From assembly GCF_019801015.1 (NCBI RefSeq), contig NZ_JAHVJZ010000001.1, forward strand, positions 310,001 to 374,000: a DNA stretch of 64,000 bases, in the 5' to 3' direction. The notes below the pieces were generated by a model. The model had not been told where the DNA came from. It did no database searches and was given only the letters and a program-made list of their open reading frames with translations. The DNA comes from Marinobacter nauticus (lineage in GTDB: Bacteria > Pseudomonadota > Gammaproteobacteria > Enterobacterales > Shewanellaceae). The position numbers and the translations under genes are program-made. Below, in pieces: positions 46,256 through 55,149 of this stretch; the stretch's first letter is position 1; every line of letters starts with the position of its first letter.

Positions 46256-48283
46256 ATGAAACAATGGATTGCGGCGCTGACTGTGGCGCTACCGCTGGGC
46301 AGCGCCATGGCTGCCGAACCCTTTAATGTCCACCACCTCAACAGCTTTAACAAAGTCCACTCTGCGGCTCTGTCCCCGGATGGCAGCACCGTGGTGTATG
46401 GCCTGAAAACCGTGGACGGCGACAACAGCCAGTCCGATCTTTACCGCCAGATTGCCGGTGGCGAAGCGGAACGACTGACCTTCGATAAAGGCACTGAGCA
46501 CTCCGTGGCGTTCAGCCCGGATGGAAAGGGCATCTACTTCCTCTCTGCCCGCTCCGGCAGCTCGCAGCTCTGGTACCTGCCGCTGAGCGGCGGCGAAGCC
46601 CGTCAGATCTCCGATCTGCCACTCAGCCTGGACGGCTTTAAGCTGGACAACACCGGTCAACAGGTAGTGTTGCAGGTGCGCATCGACCCGGCCTGTGAAA
46701 CCCTGGCGTGCAGCGCGGAAAAGGCGGAAGCCCGCGATGCGGTGAAAACCACCGGCCAGCACTATACCGAGCTGATGTACCGTCATTGGGACACCTGGAC
46801 CGATGGCCTGCGTAACCACCTGTTTGTGGCGCAATTTAACGACGGTGGCCTGAGTGAGCCGGTTGATGTGACCGCTGGCCTCGACACTGAAGTGCCACCG
46901 CTGCCGTTCTCCGGCCTGGAAGAGGTGAGCTTTACCCCGGACGGCAAGCACATCGTTTATGCCGCCAAAGCCCCGGGCCGTGACCAGTCCTGGCACACCA
47001 ACTATGACCTGTGGCAGGTACCCGTAGCCGGTGGCAAAGCGGTTAACCTGACCGAAGACAACCCGGCCTGGGACAGCCACCCCACCTTCTCCGCGGACGG
47101 CAACTACATGGCCTGGATGGCGATGTCCATTCCCGGTTACGAGGCGGACCGCTTCCGCGTAATGCTGAAAGACCTGCGCTCCGGCGAAGTGAAAGAGCTG
47201 GCGCCGGGCTGGGATCGCAGTGCGGGTTCCATCGCCTTTGGTGATGACAGCAACACCCTGTTTGTGACCACCCAGGACCTGGGTCAGGTGTCGATCTACG
47301 CCATCGATACCCGCTTTGGTGACCGCATCACCCTGGTCAATGAGGGCAGCAACAGCCTGCAGGCCGCGGCCGGTGGCAAGGTGCTTTACACCCGTAACAC
47401 CCTGCATGAGCCGACCGATCTCTACCTGATGGACGAGGGCGGCCGCAATCAGACCCGTCTGACCAACGCCAACGAAGCCAAGCTGAAAGACGTGAGCTTT
47501 GGTGACTACGAGCAGTTCACCTTCAAGGGCTGGAACAACGAAACCGTCCATGGCTACTGGATCAAGCCGGTGGGCTACCAGGAGGGTGAGAAGTACCCGG
47601 TGGCCTTCCTGGTACACGGTGGCCCGCAGGGCAGCTTCGGCAACCGCTGGCACGGCCGCTGGAACGCTCAGTTGTGGGCCGGCGCTGGCTTTGGCGTGGT
47701 GATGATCGACTTCCACGGCTCCACCGGTTACGGCACCGAGTTCACCCACTCCATCTCCAAGGATTGGGGCGGCAAGCCGCTGGAAGACCTGCAAAAAGGT
47801 CTGGCCGCGGTGGGCAAACAGCAGCCCTGGCTGGATGTGGACAACGCCTGTGCGGCCGGTGGCTCCTACGGCGGCTACATGATGAACTGGATTGCCGGTA
47901 ACTGGAACGATGGTTTTAAGTGCCTGGTAAACCACGCCGGTCTGTTCGATATGCGCAGCTTCTACATGGTGACCGAAGAACTGTGGTTCCCGGAGTACGA
48001 ATTTGGTGGCACCTACTGGGACAGCACCGAACTGTACGAGAAGTTCAACCCGGTCAACCACATCGACAAGTGGCAAACGCCGATGCTGGTGATCCACGGC
48101 GCCACCGATTACCGGGTGCCGCTGGAGCAGGGCCTGGCGGCCTTCACCGTGCTGCAGCGCAAGGGCATCGAGTCCGAATTGCTGATGTTCCCCGATGAAA
48201 ACCACTGGATCCTCAACCCGGACAACCTGGTGCAGTGGTATGAGCACACCCTCGGCTGGATGAAGAAGCACACCGATAAGTGA
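46256..48283 (+). CDS. Exported S9-family prolyl oligopeptidase-like peptidase
   Basis: Serine peptidase of 675 residues with a signal peptide ending near SAMAAEPF. A beta-propeller region follows (LSPDGSTVVYGL, FSPDGKGIYFLSARS, FTPDGKHIVYAAKAP repeats), then an alpha/beta hydrolase domain. The catalytic triad can be placed: Ser537 in GGSYGGYMM, Asp618 in GATDYRVP and His650 in DENHWI. It resembles dipeptidyl/acylaminoacyl peptidases that trim small peptides outside the cytoplasm. I used ATG 46256 rather than an upstream GTG. Single gene closed by a terminator. Confidence 0.93.
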   Translation: MKQWIAALTVALPLGSAMAAEPFNVHHLNSFNKVHSAALSPDGSTVVYGLKTVDGDNSQSDLYRQIAGGEAERLTFDKGTEHSVAFSPDGKGIYFLSARSGSSQLWYLPLSGGEARQISDLPLSLDGFKLDNTGQQVVLQVRIDPACETLACSAEKAEARDAVKTTGQHYTELMYRHWDTWTDGLRNHLFVAQFNDGGLSEPVDVTAGLDTEVPPLPFSGLEEVSFTPDGKHIVYAAKAPGRDQSWHTNYDLWQVPVAGGKAVNLTEDNPAWDSHPTFSADGNYMAWMAMSIPGYEADRFRVMLKDLRSGEVKELAPGWDRSAGSIAFGDDSNTLFVTTQDLGQVSIYAIDTRFGDRITLVNEGSNSLQAAAGGKVLYTRNTLHEPTDLYLMDEGGRNQTRLTNANEAKLKDVSFGDYEQFTFKGWNNETVHGYWIKPVGYQEGEKYPVAFLVHGGPQGSFGNRWHGRWNAQLWAGAGFGVVMIDFHGSTGYGTEFTHSISKDWGGKPLEDLQKGLAAVGKQQPWLDVDNACAAGGSYGGYMMNWIAGNWNDGFKCLVNHAGLFDMRSFYMVTEELWFPEYEFGGTYWDSTELYEKFNPVNHIDKWQTPMLVIHGATDYRVPLEQGLAAFTVLQRKGIESELLMFPDENHWILNPDNLVQWYEHTLGWMKKHTDK

Positions 48284-48298
48284 TGCCAAGAGATGATG

Positions 48299-48327
48299 AA
48301 AAACGGCGCCTGAGGGCGCCGTTTTTG
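48299..48327 (+). terminator. Terminator of S9 peptidase gene
   Basis: AAAACGGCGCC and GGCGCCGTTTT pair around TGAG, ending in a T-run, 15 bases after the stop. Confidence 0.93.
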
Positions 48328-48428
48328 TGTCTGATGCGGGAGTGGTAAAAAAATCTGGGTGCTGTAAGTTGGGTAACCAATTGATTGGGCTCGGGGAATG
48401 AGCCGCACCGCCACAAAGGGAAAGGGAA

Positions 48429-48890
48429 ATGGTGAAATCACTGGTATCGGCAATGCTGTTGTTGGCCTCCTCATCGGCACTGGCCGGGAACACGGACCTG
48501 AACCGGTTTGCTGAGCGCTACTTTCAGGCCATGAATGCCACACAGGCCCCAGAGGCCGACAGCAAGGATCTGGAAGCCTACCTGGCGTTACTGGTGGACG
48601 ATGTGGGCCACACCCATCTGCCCTGGGAAACCGATGATGCCCGTCTGCCGGACGGCAAAACGGCCATGCGGGAGGGGATGACCTTCTATCTTGGCGCCCA
48701 TACGGAGTACAACGCCGAACTGCTGGATGTGTTTGTGTTTAACGATTCCGCCATCGCCATTCGCTACCGCAAACACGCCAAAGGCATCCACCCTCAGAAT
48801 CAACAACCCATCGAGTACACCAGCACCATGATGGAGGTGCTGGAGATGGAGAACGGCAAAGTGGCGGTGATCCGCAAATACCACGAATAA
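48429..48890 (+). CDS. Secreted SnoaL/NTF2-like protein
   Basis: A 153-residue protein with a signal peptide MVKSLVSAMLLLASSSALAG. The mature part (LNRFAERYFQAMNA, YLALLVDDVGHTHLPWETDD, REGMTFYLGAHTEYNAELLD) has the helix-then-curved-sheet pattern of SnoaL/NTF2 folds, including a loop with conserved-looking charged residues. The fold houses many functions, so none can be assigned. GGGAAAGGGAA provides the ribosome site. It is followed by an esterase gene in the same direction, 88 bases on. Confidence 0.7.
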   Translation: MVKSLVSAMLLLASSSALAGNTDLNRFAERYFQAMNATQAPEADSKDLEAYLALLVDDVGHTHLPWETDDARLPDGKTAMREGMTFYLGAHTEYNAELLDVFVFNDSAIAIRYRKHAKGIHPQNQQPIEYTSTMMEVLEMENGKVAVIRKYHE

Positions 48891-48978
48891 CCGCCGCCCG
48901 CCCAAACACGCGTGATTAACACCTATCCAGGGCCAGGGAAGTGGCGCCTGGCCAACGCACCAACAACAAGGATGTGAT

Positions 48979-50097
48979 GTGAGACGACTCGCTATGCTGG
49001 CCCTGCTCTGGGCTATTGTTGCCCCCGCGCAAGCCGGAGAGGTGGTACTGAACCTCACCTCCGAATTCCTCGACAGGGCGATGACGGCCACAATCCATCT
49101 GCCTGAGGCCTACCAGACAGACAGCGACGCCACCTATCCGGTGCTGTACCTGCTGGATGGCGCCCAACATGCGGACCATACCGTCGCCAGTGCGGCGTTT
49201 CTCAACAGCACCAATGTGATGCCTCAGATCATTGTGGTGGCGCTGTCCGGGGTGAACCGCTTCGCCTATTTCACCCCCACCGAGGATCCAGGTGGTGGCC
49301 GGGAATCCGGTAAGGCGGATCGGTATCTGGACTTTTTACAGCAAGAGCTGATGCCGAAGATTGATAAGGGTTACCGGGCCTCGGGCTACGACATGATTGC
49401 GGGCCATTCGTTGGGTGGACTGTTGGCGGCTCACGCACTTCATACCCGCACAACCCTGTTTGATGCGTACTACCTGTTCAGTCCGTCGTTGTGGTGGGAC
49501 GAGGAGGTGATGGTGGCGCAGCTTTCGGCCACAGAGTTCGCCACTCAGCCCTTTATCTACCTCAGTCTGGCGGATGAAAAAGGCCGGCAGGAAGCCGCAT
49601 ATCACAACTACCTGAAACAACTGAAAGCGCAGCAAGCCAATCTGGTGGCGCAGTCGTTCCCCAATGAAGACCATATGACCACGCCGCTGGTGTCGCAGAT
49701 CGGGGCTTTTCGTGCCCAGTTTTCAGACTGGCTGCTGAGCTTCGACGCGGTGGTGGAGGACCCCACCCGTTTTGTTACCCACTATGAAGACCTGAACCGG
49801 CGCTTTGGTACCCGGGTCAGCGGAGCGGAGTGGCAGATTGGTCAACCGGTTCAGCACCTGGTGAACGAACTTGGCGATGGCAAACGGGCCATAGTGGCGG
49901 CAACCCTCCATCTGGACGCTTTCCCCGAATCCCAGTGGGCCTATCGCTCCATGTCCGATGCGCTGGCCCTGAACGGCGACCTTACCGCCGCCATCGCCCA
50001 CATGGAGAAGGCGGTGGCGATAGCCCGAAGCCGGAATGACGGTTATCTGTCGATGCTGGAGTCGGAATTGGCCGCGTTAACCTCGGCCGGAGAGTAA
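48979..50097 (+). CDS. Exported esterase of the Fes/esterase-D type
   Basis: Alpha/beta-hydrolase of 372 residues with signal peptide MRRLAMLALLWAIVAPAQAG (GTG start, with AAGGA before it). YPVLYLLDGAQHADH and the nucleophile elbow GHSLGGLL match the putative-esterase family that includes enterochelin esterase and antigen-85. EDHMTTPL probably supplies the catalytic His. Residues after about 260 form a helical extension (FPESQWAYRSMSDALALNGD) resembling a TPR pair, not part of the hydrolase core. Substrate unknown; a siderophore-ester role is possible but unsupported. Confidence 0.85.
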   Translation: MRRLAMLALLWAIVAPAQAGEVVLNLTSEFLDRAMTATIHLPEAYQTDSDATYPVLYLLDGAQHADHTVASAAFLNSTNVMPQIIVVALSGVNRFAYFTPTEDPGGGRESGKADRYLDFLQQELMPKIDKGYRASGYDMIAGHSLGGLLAAHALHTRTTLFDAYYLFSPSLWWDEEVMVAQLSATEFATQPFIYLSLADEKGRQEAAYHNYLKQLKAQQANLVAQSFPNEDHMTTPLVSQIGAFRAQFSDWLLSFDAVVEDPTRFVTHYEDLNRRFGTRVSGAEWQIGQPVQHLVNELGDGKRAIVAATLHLDAFPESQWAYRSMSDALALNGDLTAAIAHMEKAVAIARSRNDGYLSMLESELAALTSAGE

Positions 50098-50177
50098 GCG
50101 GAGCCAACCTTGGGCTTTGCATGAGTGTTCAGCCTGACAGGGCACTAGACATCGGATTGACACGCGAAAGGGTGGAT

Positions 50178-50549
50178 ATGAAAAAGCTCAAAGCTTTGCT
50201 GGAAAACCAAGACCTGGACGACAGCCCTCACTACCTGTTAAGCCAGGAGCTCGAGTTTGAGTACGCCAAGTCGATCGTGACCTATTCGGTGGCGTTTATT
50301 GGGGGAGTGGTGACCCTGAAATCGGCGTTGTCGATCGAAACGCCCATTGATGAGGGTTTGTCCGTTGCGATTACCGCGGCCGTACTGTCCGCGGTGATAT
50401 CGTTTGAAAACCAGCAGGGGATCATCCGCGATCTTCGCCTGAAGAGAACGCCCAGCTACTTTCGGACCTTGTACCGCAAGTTTGCGGCGCCCATGTGTCT
50501 GGGGGTCGCCATCGGCTATGCGCTGATCTATTTCGGCGTGTTGGTGTAA
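50178..50549 (+). CDS. Small inner-membrane protein, unknown
   Basis: Product of 123 residues from the ATG at 50178, with a possible earlier ATG at 50121 giving 142. The N-terminal third is charged (MKKLKALLENQDLDDSPHYL). Then come two or three hydrophobic segments: IVTYSVAFIGGVVTLKSALS, SVAITAAVLSAVISF and MCLGVAIGYALIYFGVLV. I recognise no family. It lies about 80 bases after the esterase gene and might be co-transcribed with it. Confidence 0.6.
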   Translation: MKKLKALLENQDLDDSPHYLLSQELEFEYAKSIVTYSVAFIGGVVTLKSALSIETPIDEGLSVAITAAVLSAVISFENQQGIIRDLRLKRTPSYFRTLYRKFAAPMCLGVAIGYALIYFGVLV

Positions 50550-50646
50550 TCCTGTCTGCAGAAAGGGGCCGTTCGTTGACCCACCGAAATCGGCATTGAG
50601 GCAGCGGGGCGACTGTGGTTGCCCTTTGGCTCTGTCTACCCGCCGC

Positions 50647-51300
50647 CTATAACCCATGCTCTTTGGCATAGGCTTTGAGATCTGCGACACCGCCGCTGAC
50701 CAGCAATGGTATCGCCGCTTCCAGATGATGCTCTGGCCAGTCCCACCAAGCTAACGTTTCCAACGTGGCTTGTTGCTTGTCGCTAAAACGGGTTTTCACC
50801 ACCCTGGCAGGGTTGCCTGCGGCGACGGCGTAGGCAGGGATGTCAGAGGCGACCACCGATTTACTGGCAATGATGGCGCCGTTACCAATGGCCACACCGG
50901 GCATCACGGTCACGTCGTAGCCCAGCCAGACATCGTTTCCTATCACCGTGTCCTTTACCCGCTTGAAGGGGTATTCGGTTAACGGCATCGCTTCCGCCCA
51001 CTTGCCACCAAACACCGCAAAAGGGAAGGTGGTGACACCGGTCATGGCGTGGTTGGCGTCGGGCATGATGAACTTGACGCCGTGCGCAAAGGCGCAGAAT
51101 TTTCCGATATGAAGAGACGCCCCGGAGAAACCGAAGTTGTAGAGCACATTGTTCTCAAGGAATCCGGTGGGGTCCTCAAAGTCACTGTAGTAGCTGTAAT
51201 CACCGGCAAACACGTTGGTGGCACCGCTTTGGGCAATCAGCGGTTTCAACAACACCGTATTGTCGAAGTTTTCGATGGGGTACAAGCGATTCGGGTTCAT
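50647..51300 (-). CDS. Vat/CatB-like hexapeptide O-acetyltransferase
   Basis: Left-handed beta-helix acetyltransferase of 217 residues. MPDANHAMTGVTTFPF with His84 matches the catalytic-histidine region of Vat streptogramin and CatB chloramphenicol acetyltransferases. IGNDVWLGYDVTVMPGVAIG and AAGNPARVVKTRFSD are typical of that group. It uses acetyl-CoA and could inactivate streptogramin A, chloramphenicol or a natural hydroxyl compound. Chromosomal copies like this often have unknown natural substrates. It stands alone and faces the small membrane-protein gene. Confidence 0.87.
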   Translation of the reverse strand: MNPNRLYPIENFDNTVLLKPLIAQSGATNVFAGDYSYYSDFEDPTGFLENNVLYNFGFSGASLHIGKFCAFAHGVKFIMPDANHAMTGVTTFPFAVFGGKWAEAMPLTEYPFKRVKDTVIGNDVWLGYDVTVMPGVAIGNGAIIASKSVVASDIPAYAVAAGNPARVVKTRFSDKQQATLETLAWWDWPEHHLEAAIPLLVSGGVADLKAYAKEHGL

Positions 51301-51387
51301 CCGGCTACCGGTTTAAGGGGTTTGCCAAAGGCTAACCAACCGGCGACGAAATGGCCACGGTTAAGCCCGGCTTTGCGATTCAAAGCC

Positions 51388-51873
51388 TTATTCGCAGAAT
51401 GAGAGATCAGCCCGACGGGTCTTCTCGGTGTTTACCGGCCCGGTCAGCCATTGGCATTCGTTACTGCCGCAGACATAACCCAGTCCCCCGGTGACTTCGC
51501 CATATTCCGTGACCGCGGCTACCGATTGCCCATCAATAAAGTAGAAACGGTTCTCATCGTGACCGCTGGGCACCACCAATGGAATGGGCACCACCGCAAC
51601 AAAGGCACCGATGCCGGACCAGTTGTAGCCATCGTAGTAGGAAAGCACCTCGCACCGGCCTTCAGAGCGGGTGGCGTCAGGCTCCCCCCATGCCGCAATC
51701 AGTGCGGATTTGGTCAGTGGCTGGTCCGGCTGGCCAAACCCGAACTCGTTCTTTTCAGCGGTGATGGCGGGATTGGGTTTAAGGCTTTCATAGGTACCGA
51801 AAGTGCCTACGGCCAGGCCAACGCAGCCGCTTAAACCAAAGCTGAGTCCTGCGGCAATCAGAATCCTTTTCAT
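51388..51873 (-). CDS. Small lipoprotein, unknown
   Basis: A 161-residue predicted lipoprotein: MKRILIAAGLSFGLSGC with Cys17 as anchor. The mature part has LTKSALIAAWGEPDATRSEG, CEVLSYYDGYNWSGIGAFVA and FYFIDGQSVAAVTEYGEVTG, which has the SmpA/BamE-like pattern of 'x-x-x-W-G-x-P' then a beta meander. That likeness is weak. Four cysteines after the lipobox could form disulfides. No operon partner. Confidence 0.7.
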   Translation of the reverse strand: MKRILIAAGLSFGLSGCVGLAVGTFGTYESLKPNPAITAEKNEFGFGQPDQPLTKSALIAAWGEPDATRSEGRCEVLSYYDGYNWSGIGAFVAVVPIPLVVPSGHDENRFYFIDGQSVAAVTEYGEVTGGLGYVCGSNECQWLTGPVNTEKTRRADLSFCE

Positions 51874-51944
51874 GTGTGACCCATTCTTCCTTGTTGGTAT
51901 CGGTTTACATCAGCAGGTTACGGAATTAGCGGATGCGGTGCCAA

Positions 51945-51972
51945 CAAAAAACGGCGCCTTGCGGCGCCGTTT
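51945..51972 (-). terminator. Terminator of the BCCT transporter gene
   Basis: AAACGGCGCC and GGCGCCGTTT pair around TTGC; on the minus strand a T-run follows directly. The stop codon lies ten bases upstream of it in the direction of transcription. Confidence 0.92.
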
Positions 51973-51981
51973 TGAGGTCTC

Positions 51982-53988
51982 TTACTCCCGCACCATATGC
52001 AGGAAGTAGAGGTGTTTTTCGTACTGGTCGAGGATGTCGCCGACAATCTGGTCGCGACTCCAGCCCATCACGTCGTAGTCCTGGCCACCTTCACGAAGGT
52101 GAACTTCGGCGCGGAAGTATTTGCTTTCTTCCTCTTCTTCGTTGCCGGCGCTACTCATGCTGCCGTAGAAGGCCGGGCGCAGATAAGCGCGGGGACGCAC
52201 TTCATATTCGAAGTCGATCTCGCTGCCCATGCGCGCTTCCAGGCGGATGCGGTGAGTCTCCTCATCCAGGATGACGTCGGCTTCCACACCCTGCTTCTGG
52301 ATCTCCAGCTGAAAGTCCTCCATCGCCGGCGCCACCACTTCATCGATAAAGCGGTTGACGTGGCCACGACGGGGGAACTGCATGGTGTTGCGCAGGCGGC
52401 GCTGCCAGTCGTTGGTTTTGCCACCGGTGACCGGAGCCAGATAAGCCTGGCGGCTGCGGCGTTTGTGGAGGTCCACCTGCAGGGCCTGCAGCAAGCCGTA
52501 GCTGGCGATCATCAGCACCACCGCAAAGGGCAGGGCACTGGCAATCACTGCGGTCTGCAGGGCAGAAAGGCCGCCGGCAAGCAGCAGTACGATAGCCACA
52601 ATGCCGATGGACGCCGCCCAGAAAATGCGCTGCCATACCGGGGTTTTGTCGTTGCCGCCGGAGGCCAGCATATCGACCACCAGAGAGCCGGAGTCGGCGG
52701 AGGTGACAAAGAACACCACCACCATCAGCATCGCAATCGCCGACAGGATGGAGGAGAACGGGTACTGCTCCAGGAATACAAACAGCGCCAGTGAGGAGTC
52801 TTTGCTGATGATGTCGCCCAGTTCGGTCAGGCCCTGATTAAAGATCAGGTCAATCGCGGAGTTGCCGAACACGGTCATCCACGCCAGGGTGAAACCCGCA
52901 GGCACAAACAGTACGCCAGTGACGAACTGACGGATGGTGCGGCCCCGGGAGATGCGGGCGATGAACAGGCCGACAAACGGCGACCAGGACAGCCACCAGC
53001 CCCAGTACAGCAGGGTCCAGCCACCGAGCCAGTCGGTCGGGTCGTAGGCGTACAGGTTAAAGGTTTTGCTGACGATCTCGGACAGGTAGGCACCGGTGTT
53101 CTGCACAAAGGTTTGCAGCAGCATAACGGTGGGACCGAGGATCAGTACCAGCACCAGCAAACCAAAGGCCAGACCCAGGTTCAGCTCCGACAGAATACGA
53201 ATGCCCTTATCCAGACCGGACACCACCGAAATGGTGGCCAGCGCCGTCACGCCGATGATCAGAAACACCTGAGTGGTGGTGTTGACGTCGATGCCGAACA
53301 GGTGGTTCAGGCCGGCATTCAACTGCAGCACACCGAAGCCCAGTGACGTGGCAACGCCACAGACGGTACCGATGATGGCGAAGATGTCCACGGCGTTACC
53401 AATGGGGCCATAGATCTTGTCGCCAATCAGCGGATAGAGGGCGGAGCGCAGGGTCAGTGGCAGGCCATGACGGTAGGCAAAGAACGCCAGGATCAGAGCC
53501 ACAATGGCGTAGATGGACCAGGCGTGCAGACCCCAGTGGAAGAAGGTCAGCTTCATCGCTTCCTTAGCGGCTTCCACGGTGCCGGATTCCCCCAGCGGCG
53601 GGCTCATAAAGTGCATCACCGGTTCGGCCACACCGAAGAACATCAGGCCGATACCCATCCCGGCGGAGAACAGCATGGCGAACCAGGAGGTGTTTTGGTA
53701 GGCGGGCTCGGCGTGGTCCGGACCCAGCTTAATGTCGCCATAGCGGGACAATCCGAGGAAAGCCACAAACAGCAGAATCATGGCCACAGTGAGGACATAG
53801 AACCAGCCAGCGTTGGTGACCACGCTGGTTTGCAGCCTGGCGAACTGCTCAGCTGCGGCTTCTGGCCATACTGAGGCGTACACCACCAATGCCAACAGAA
53901 TCAGGGCGGAGCCCCAGAACACTTGCTTGTTTAACGTGCCCGGACTCGATACTTCATCGGTTCCGGCGACTTCCTGATTAACAGACAT
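51982..53988 (-). CDS. BCCT-family choline/betaine transporter (BetT-like)
   Basis: Inner-membrane, probably proton- or sodium-coupled uptake of choline, glycine betaine or carnitine for osmoprotection. The ATG at 53988 with GAGAGG four bases upstream gives 668 residues, close to BetT (677). The glycine-rich GMGIGLMFFGVAEPVMHF and the tryptophan-rich WGWWLSWSPFVGLFIARISR are the BCCT signatures. About twelve helices are followed by a long hydrophilic C-terminus of some 150 residues (FQLEIQKQGVEADVILDEET) like that of BetT, which senses osmotic strength. No bet catabolic genes are nearby, so the substrate is not proven. Confidence 0.92.
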   Translation of the reverse strand: MSVNQEVAGTDEVSSPGTLNKQVFWGSALILLALVVYASVWPEAAAEQFARLQTSVVTNAGWFYVLTVAMILLFVAFLGLSRYGDIKLGPDHAEPAYQNTSWFAMLFSAGMGIGLMFFGVAEPVMHFMSPPLGESGTVEAAKEAMKLTFFHWGLHAWSIYAIVALILAFFAYRHGLPLTLRSALYPLIGDKIYGPIGNAVDIFAIIGTVCGVATSLGFGVLQLNAGLNHLFGIDVNTTTQVFLIIGVTALATISVVSGLDKGIRILSELNLGLAFGLLVLVLILGPTVMLLQTFVQNTGAYLSEIVSKTFNLYAYDPTDWLGGWTLLYWGWWLSWSPFVGLFIARISRGRTIRQFVTGVLFVPAGFTLAWMTVFGNSAIDLIFNQGLTELGDIISKDSSLALFVFLEQYPFSSILSAIAMLMVVVFFVTSADSGSLVVDMLASGGNDKTPVWQRIFWAASIGIVAIVLLLAGGLSALQTAVIASALPFAVVLMIASYGLLQALQVDLHKRRSRQAYLAPVTGGKTNDWQRRLRNTMQFPRRGHVNRFIDEVVAPAMEDFQLEIQKQGVEADVILDEETHRIRLEARMGSEIDFEYEVRPRAYLRPAFYGSMSSAGNEEEEESKYFRAEVHLREGGQDYDVMGWSRDQIVGDILDQYEKHLYFLHMVRE

Positions 53989-54099
53989 GAATGCCTCTCT
54001 AGCCTGCATAATTGCTATTGTTGTTGCGTGAGTCACGGTGCCTCCAGGTGGAGTGAAACCGGGATCACGATTTTTTGGACGGCGGATTATCGGTTGCAT

Positions 54100-54475
54100 T
54101 GGCGATTTTAAGCAACAGAAATGTTTAACCGGGTTGTGGGTGTTGAATTGCTGTTGCTGGCCTGTGTGTTTTGTGGGGGTGTTTTTACGTGTGAGAAGTC
54201 GTTAAGGATGATCAGGGAGCGGCTTTCTTGTATGCAAAGAAAACGGGAAGTACTCATTGCCTATGGAGAGGAAAAGTTGATTCAGTGGCTGGCGTATCGA
54301 TAACGCTTAAAGAAAATGTCGACGATTACCACAATCAGGACATGGGTATATCGAGTAGAGGTTTGGCGTCGTTGATAGCTGCGAGTTCCGCTCGACCTGT
54401 TATGGAAACAGTGCAACCGCATTTTGGGGCGAATTGTTGGGACAGTAAATACGGAGCCGTTCGAATCAGGAAAAA
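54100..54475. other. AT-richer gene-poor segment
   Basis: About 380 bases between the BCCT gene and the next terminator. A 60-codon plus-strand ORF (54121-54303, MFNRVVGVELLLLACVFCGG...) has a hydrophobic start but no ribosome site and no known relative, so I do not call it a gene. Otherwise nothing stands out. Confidence 0.5.
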
Positions 54476-54499
54476 ATAAAAGGGCCCGGATGGGCCCTT
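54474..54499 (-). terminator. Terminator of the small membrane-protein gene
   Basis: AAGGGCCC and GGGCCCTT pair around GGAT; on the minus strand TTTATTTTTT follows, just after the stop at 54521. Confidence 0.9.
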
Positions 54500-54520
54500 C
54501 TGTTTTCCTCAATGCAGGCA

Positions 54521-54787
54521 TCACAAAGAGAGGTACCAGGTCATTGCGGAAACCAGCGCTATCAGTACAACCAGATGCATTGCAATTGAAAGACGCGTCT
54601 TTCTGCTGTCTGCTGATATCAGGCTTTTGAACAGTGCAGGATAGTTTGCCTTTTCGGGCGCTTCTCGCACTTCATGGCCATTGTCATAAGCCAGCTCTTT
54701 AGCGGAAAAACTGAAGAACAAAAAGCCGATACACAAAAAGCCAAAGCCTAAGTAGTAGAGCACTTCTATATAGATTTCTGGTTTCAT
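54521..54787 (-). CDS. Small two-helix membrane protein, unknown
   Basis: An 88-residue protein from the ATG at 54787. Two hydrophobic helices: YIEVLYYLGFGFLCIGFLFF near the N-terminus and AMHLVVLIALVSAMTWYL at the end. They flank a charged loop (KELAYDNGHEVREAPEKANY). No family is recognised. The codons upstream to 54874 look non-coding. It has its own terminator and an unusual GATC-rich upstream region. Confidence 0.62.
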   Translation of the reverse strand: MKPEIYIEVLYYLGFGFLCIGFLFFSFSAKELAYDNGHEVREAPEKANYPALFKSLISADSRKTRLSIAMHLVVLIALVSAMTWYLSL

Positions 54788-54972
54788 TGGTCTCGATCCA
54801 TTCCAGTGAAAAGAAAGGATAGGTGCACCGCATTTAAGAAACAGTCTCAGTGCCAGACGATATGAAGCTAGCAAGCAAAATATAACAAATCAACAACAAT
54901 GTTAATAAATTGACGGCTATATCAGAAACCAAAGAAATAAAATATCTGATTTACAGAGTTAGATCTGGAACG

Positions 54973-55005
54973 GATCGCGGATCGGAAGCTTTCCGATCCG
55001 CGATC
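54973..55005. repeat. Perfect 15-base inverted repeat
   Basis: GATCGCGGATCGGAA and TTCCGATCCGCGATC are exact reverse complements around GCT, with no T-run on either side. It contains four GATC sites, is far longer than an ordinary operator and lies in a gap between convergent or divergent transcripts. Confidence 0.85.
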
Positions 55006-55103
55006 GATTATTTGATCCGGACGAGGAATATCAATAAGCAACAGGTGTCTGAAGCCGTTAAATTACGGGCGTTCGGGTGCGATCGTTAATTTGGATCCAA
55101 AAT

Positions 55104-55132
55104 AATAACGGCACCGCTTGGGTGCCGTTATT
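55104..55132 (-). terminator. Terminator of the nine-gene metal operon
   Basis: AATAACGGCACC and GGTGCCGTTATT pair around GCTTG. On the minus strand TTATTATTTT follows. Located 18 bases past the last operon stop. Confidence 0.8.
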
Positions 55133-55149
55133 TGGATCGAAACAAGGGA

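Noticed and set aside
46289-48493. 734-codon minus-strand ORF opposite the S9 peptidase
   Set aside because: Composition of a shadow frame; the plus strand encodes a complete peptidase with catalytic triad.
54121-54303. 60-codon plus-strand ORF
   Set aside because: No ribosome site, odd composition and no recognisable relative; left as part of a gene-poor segment.
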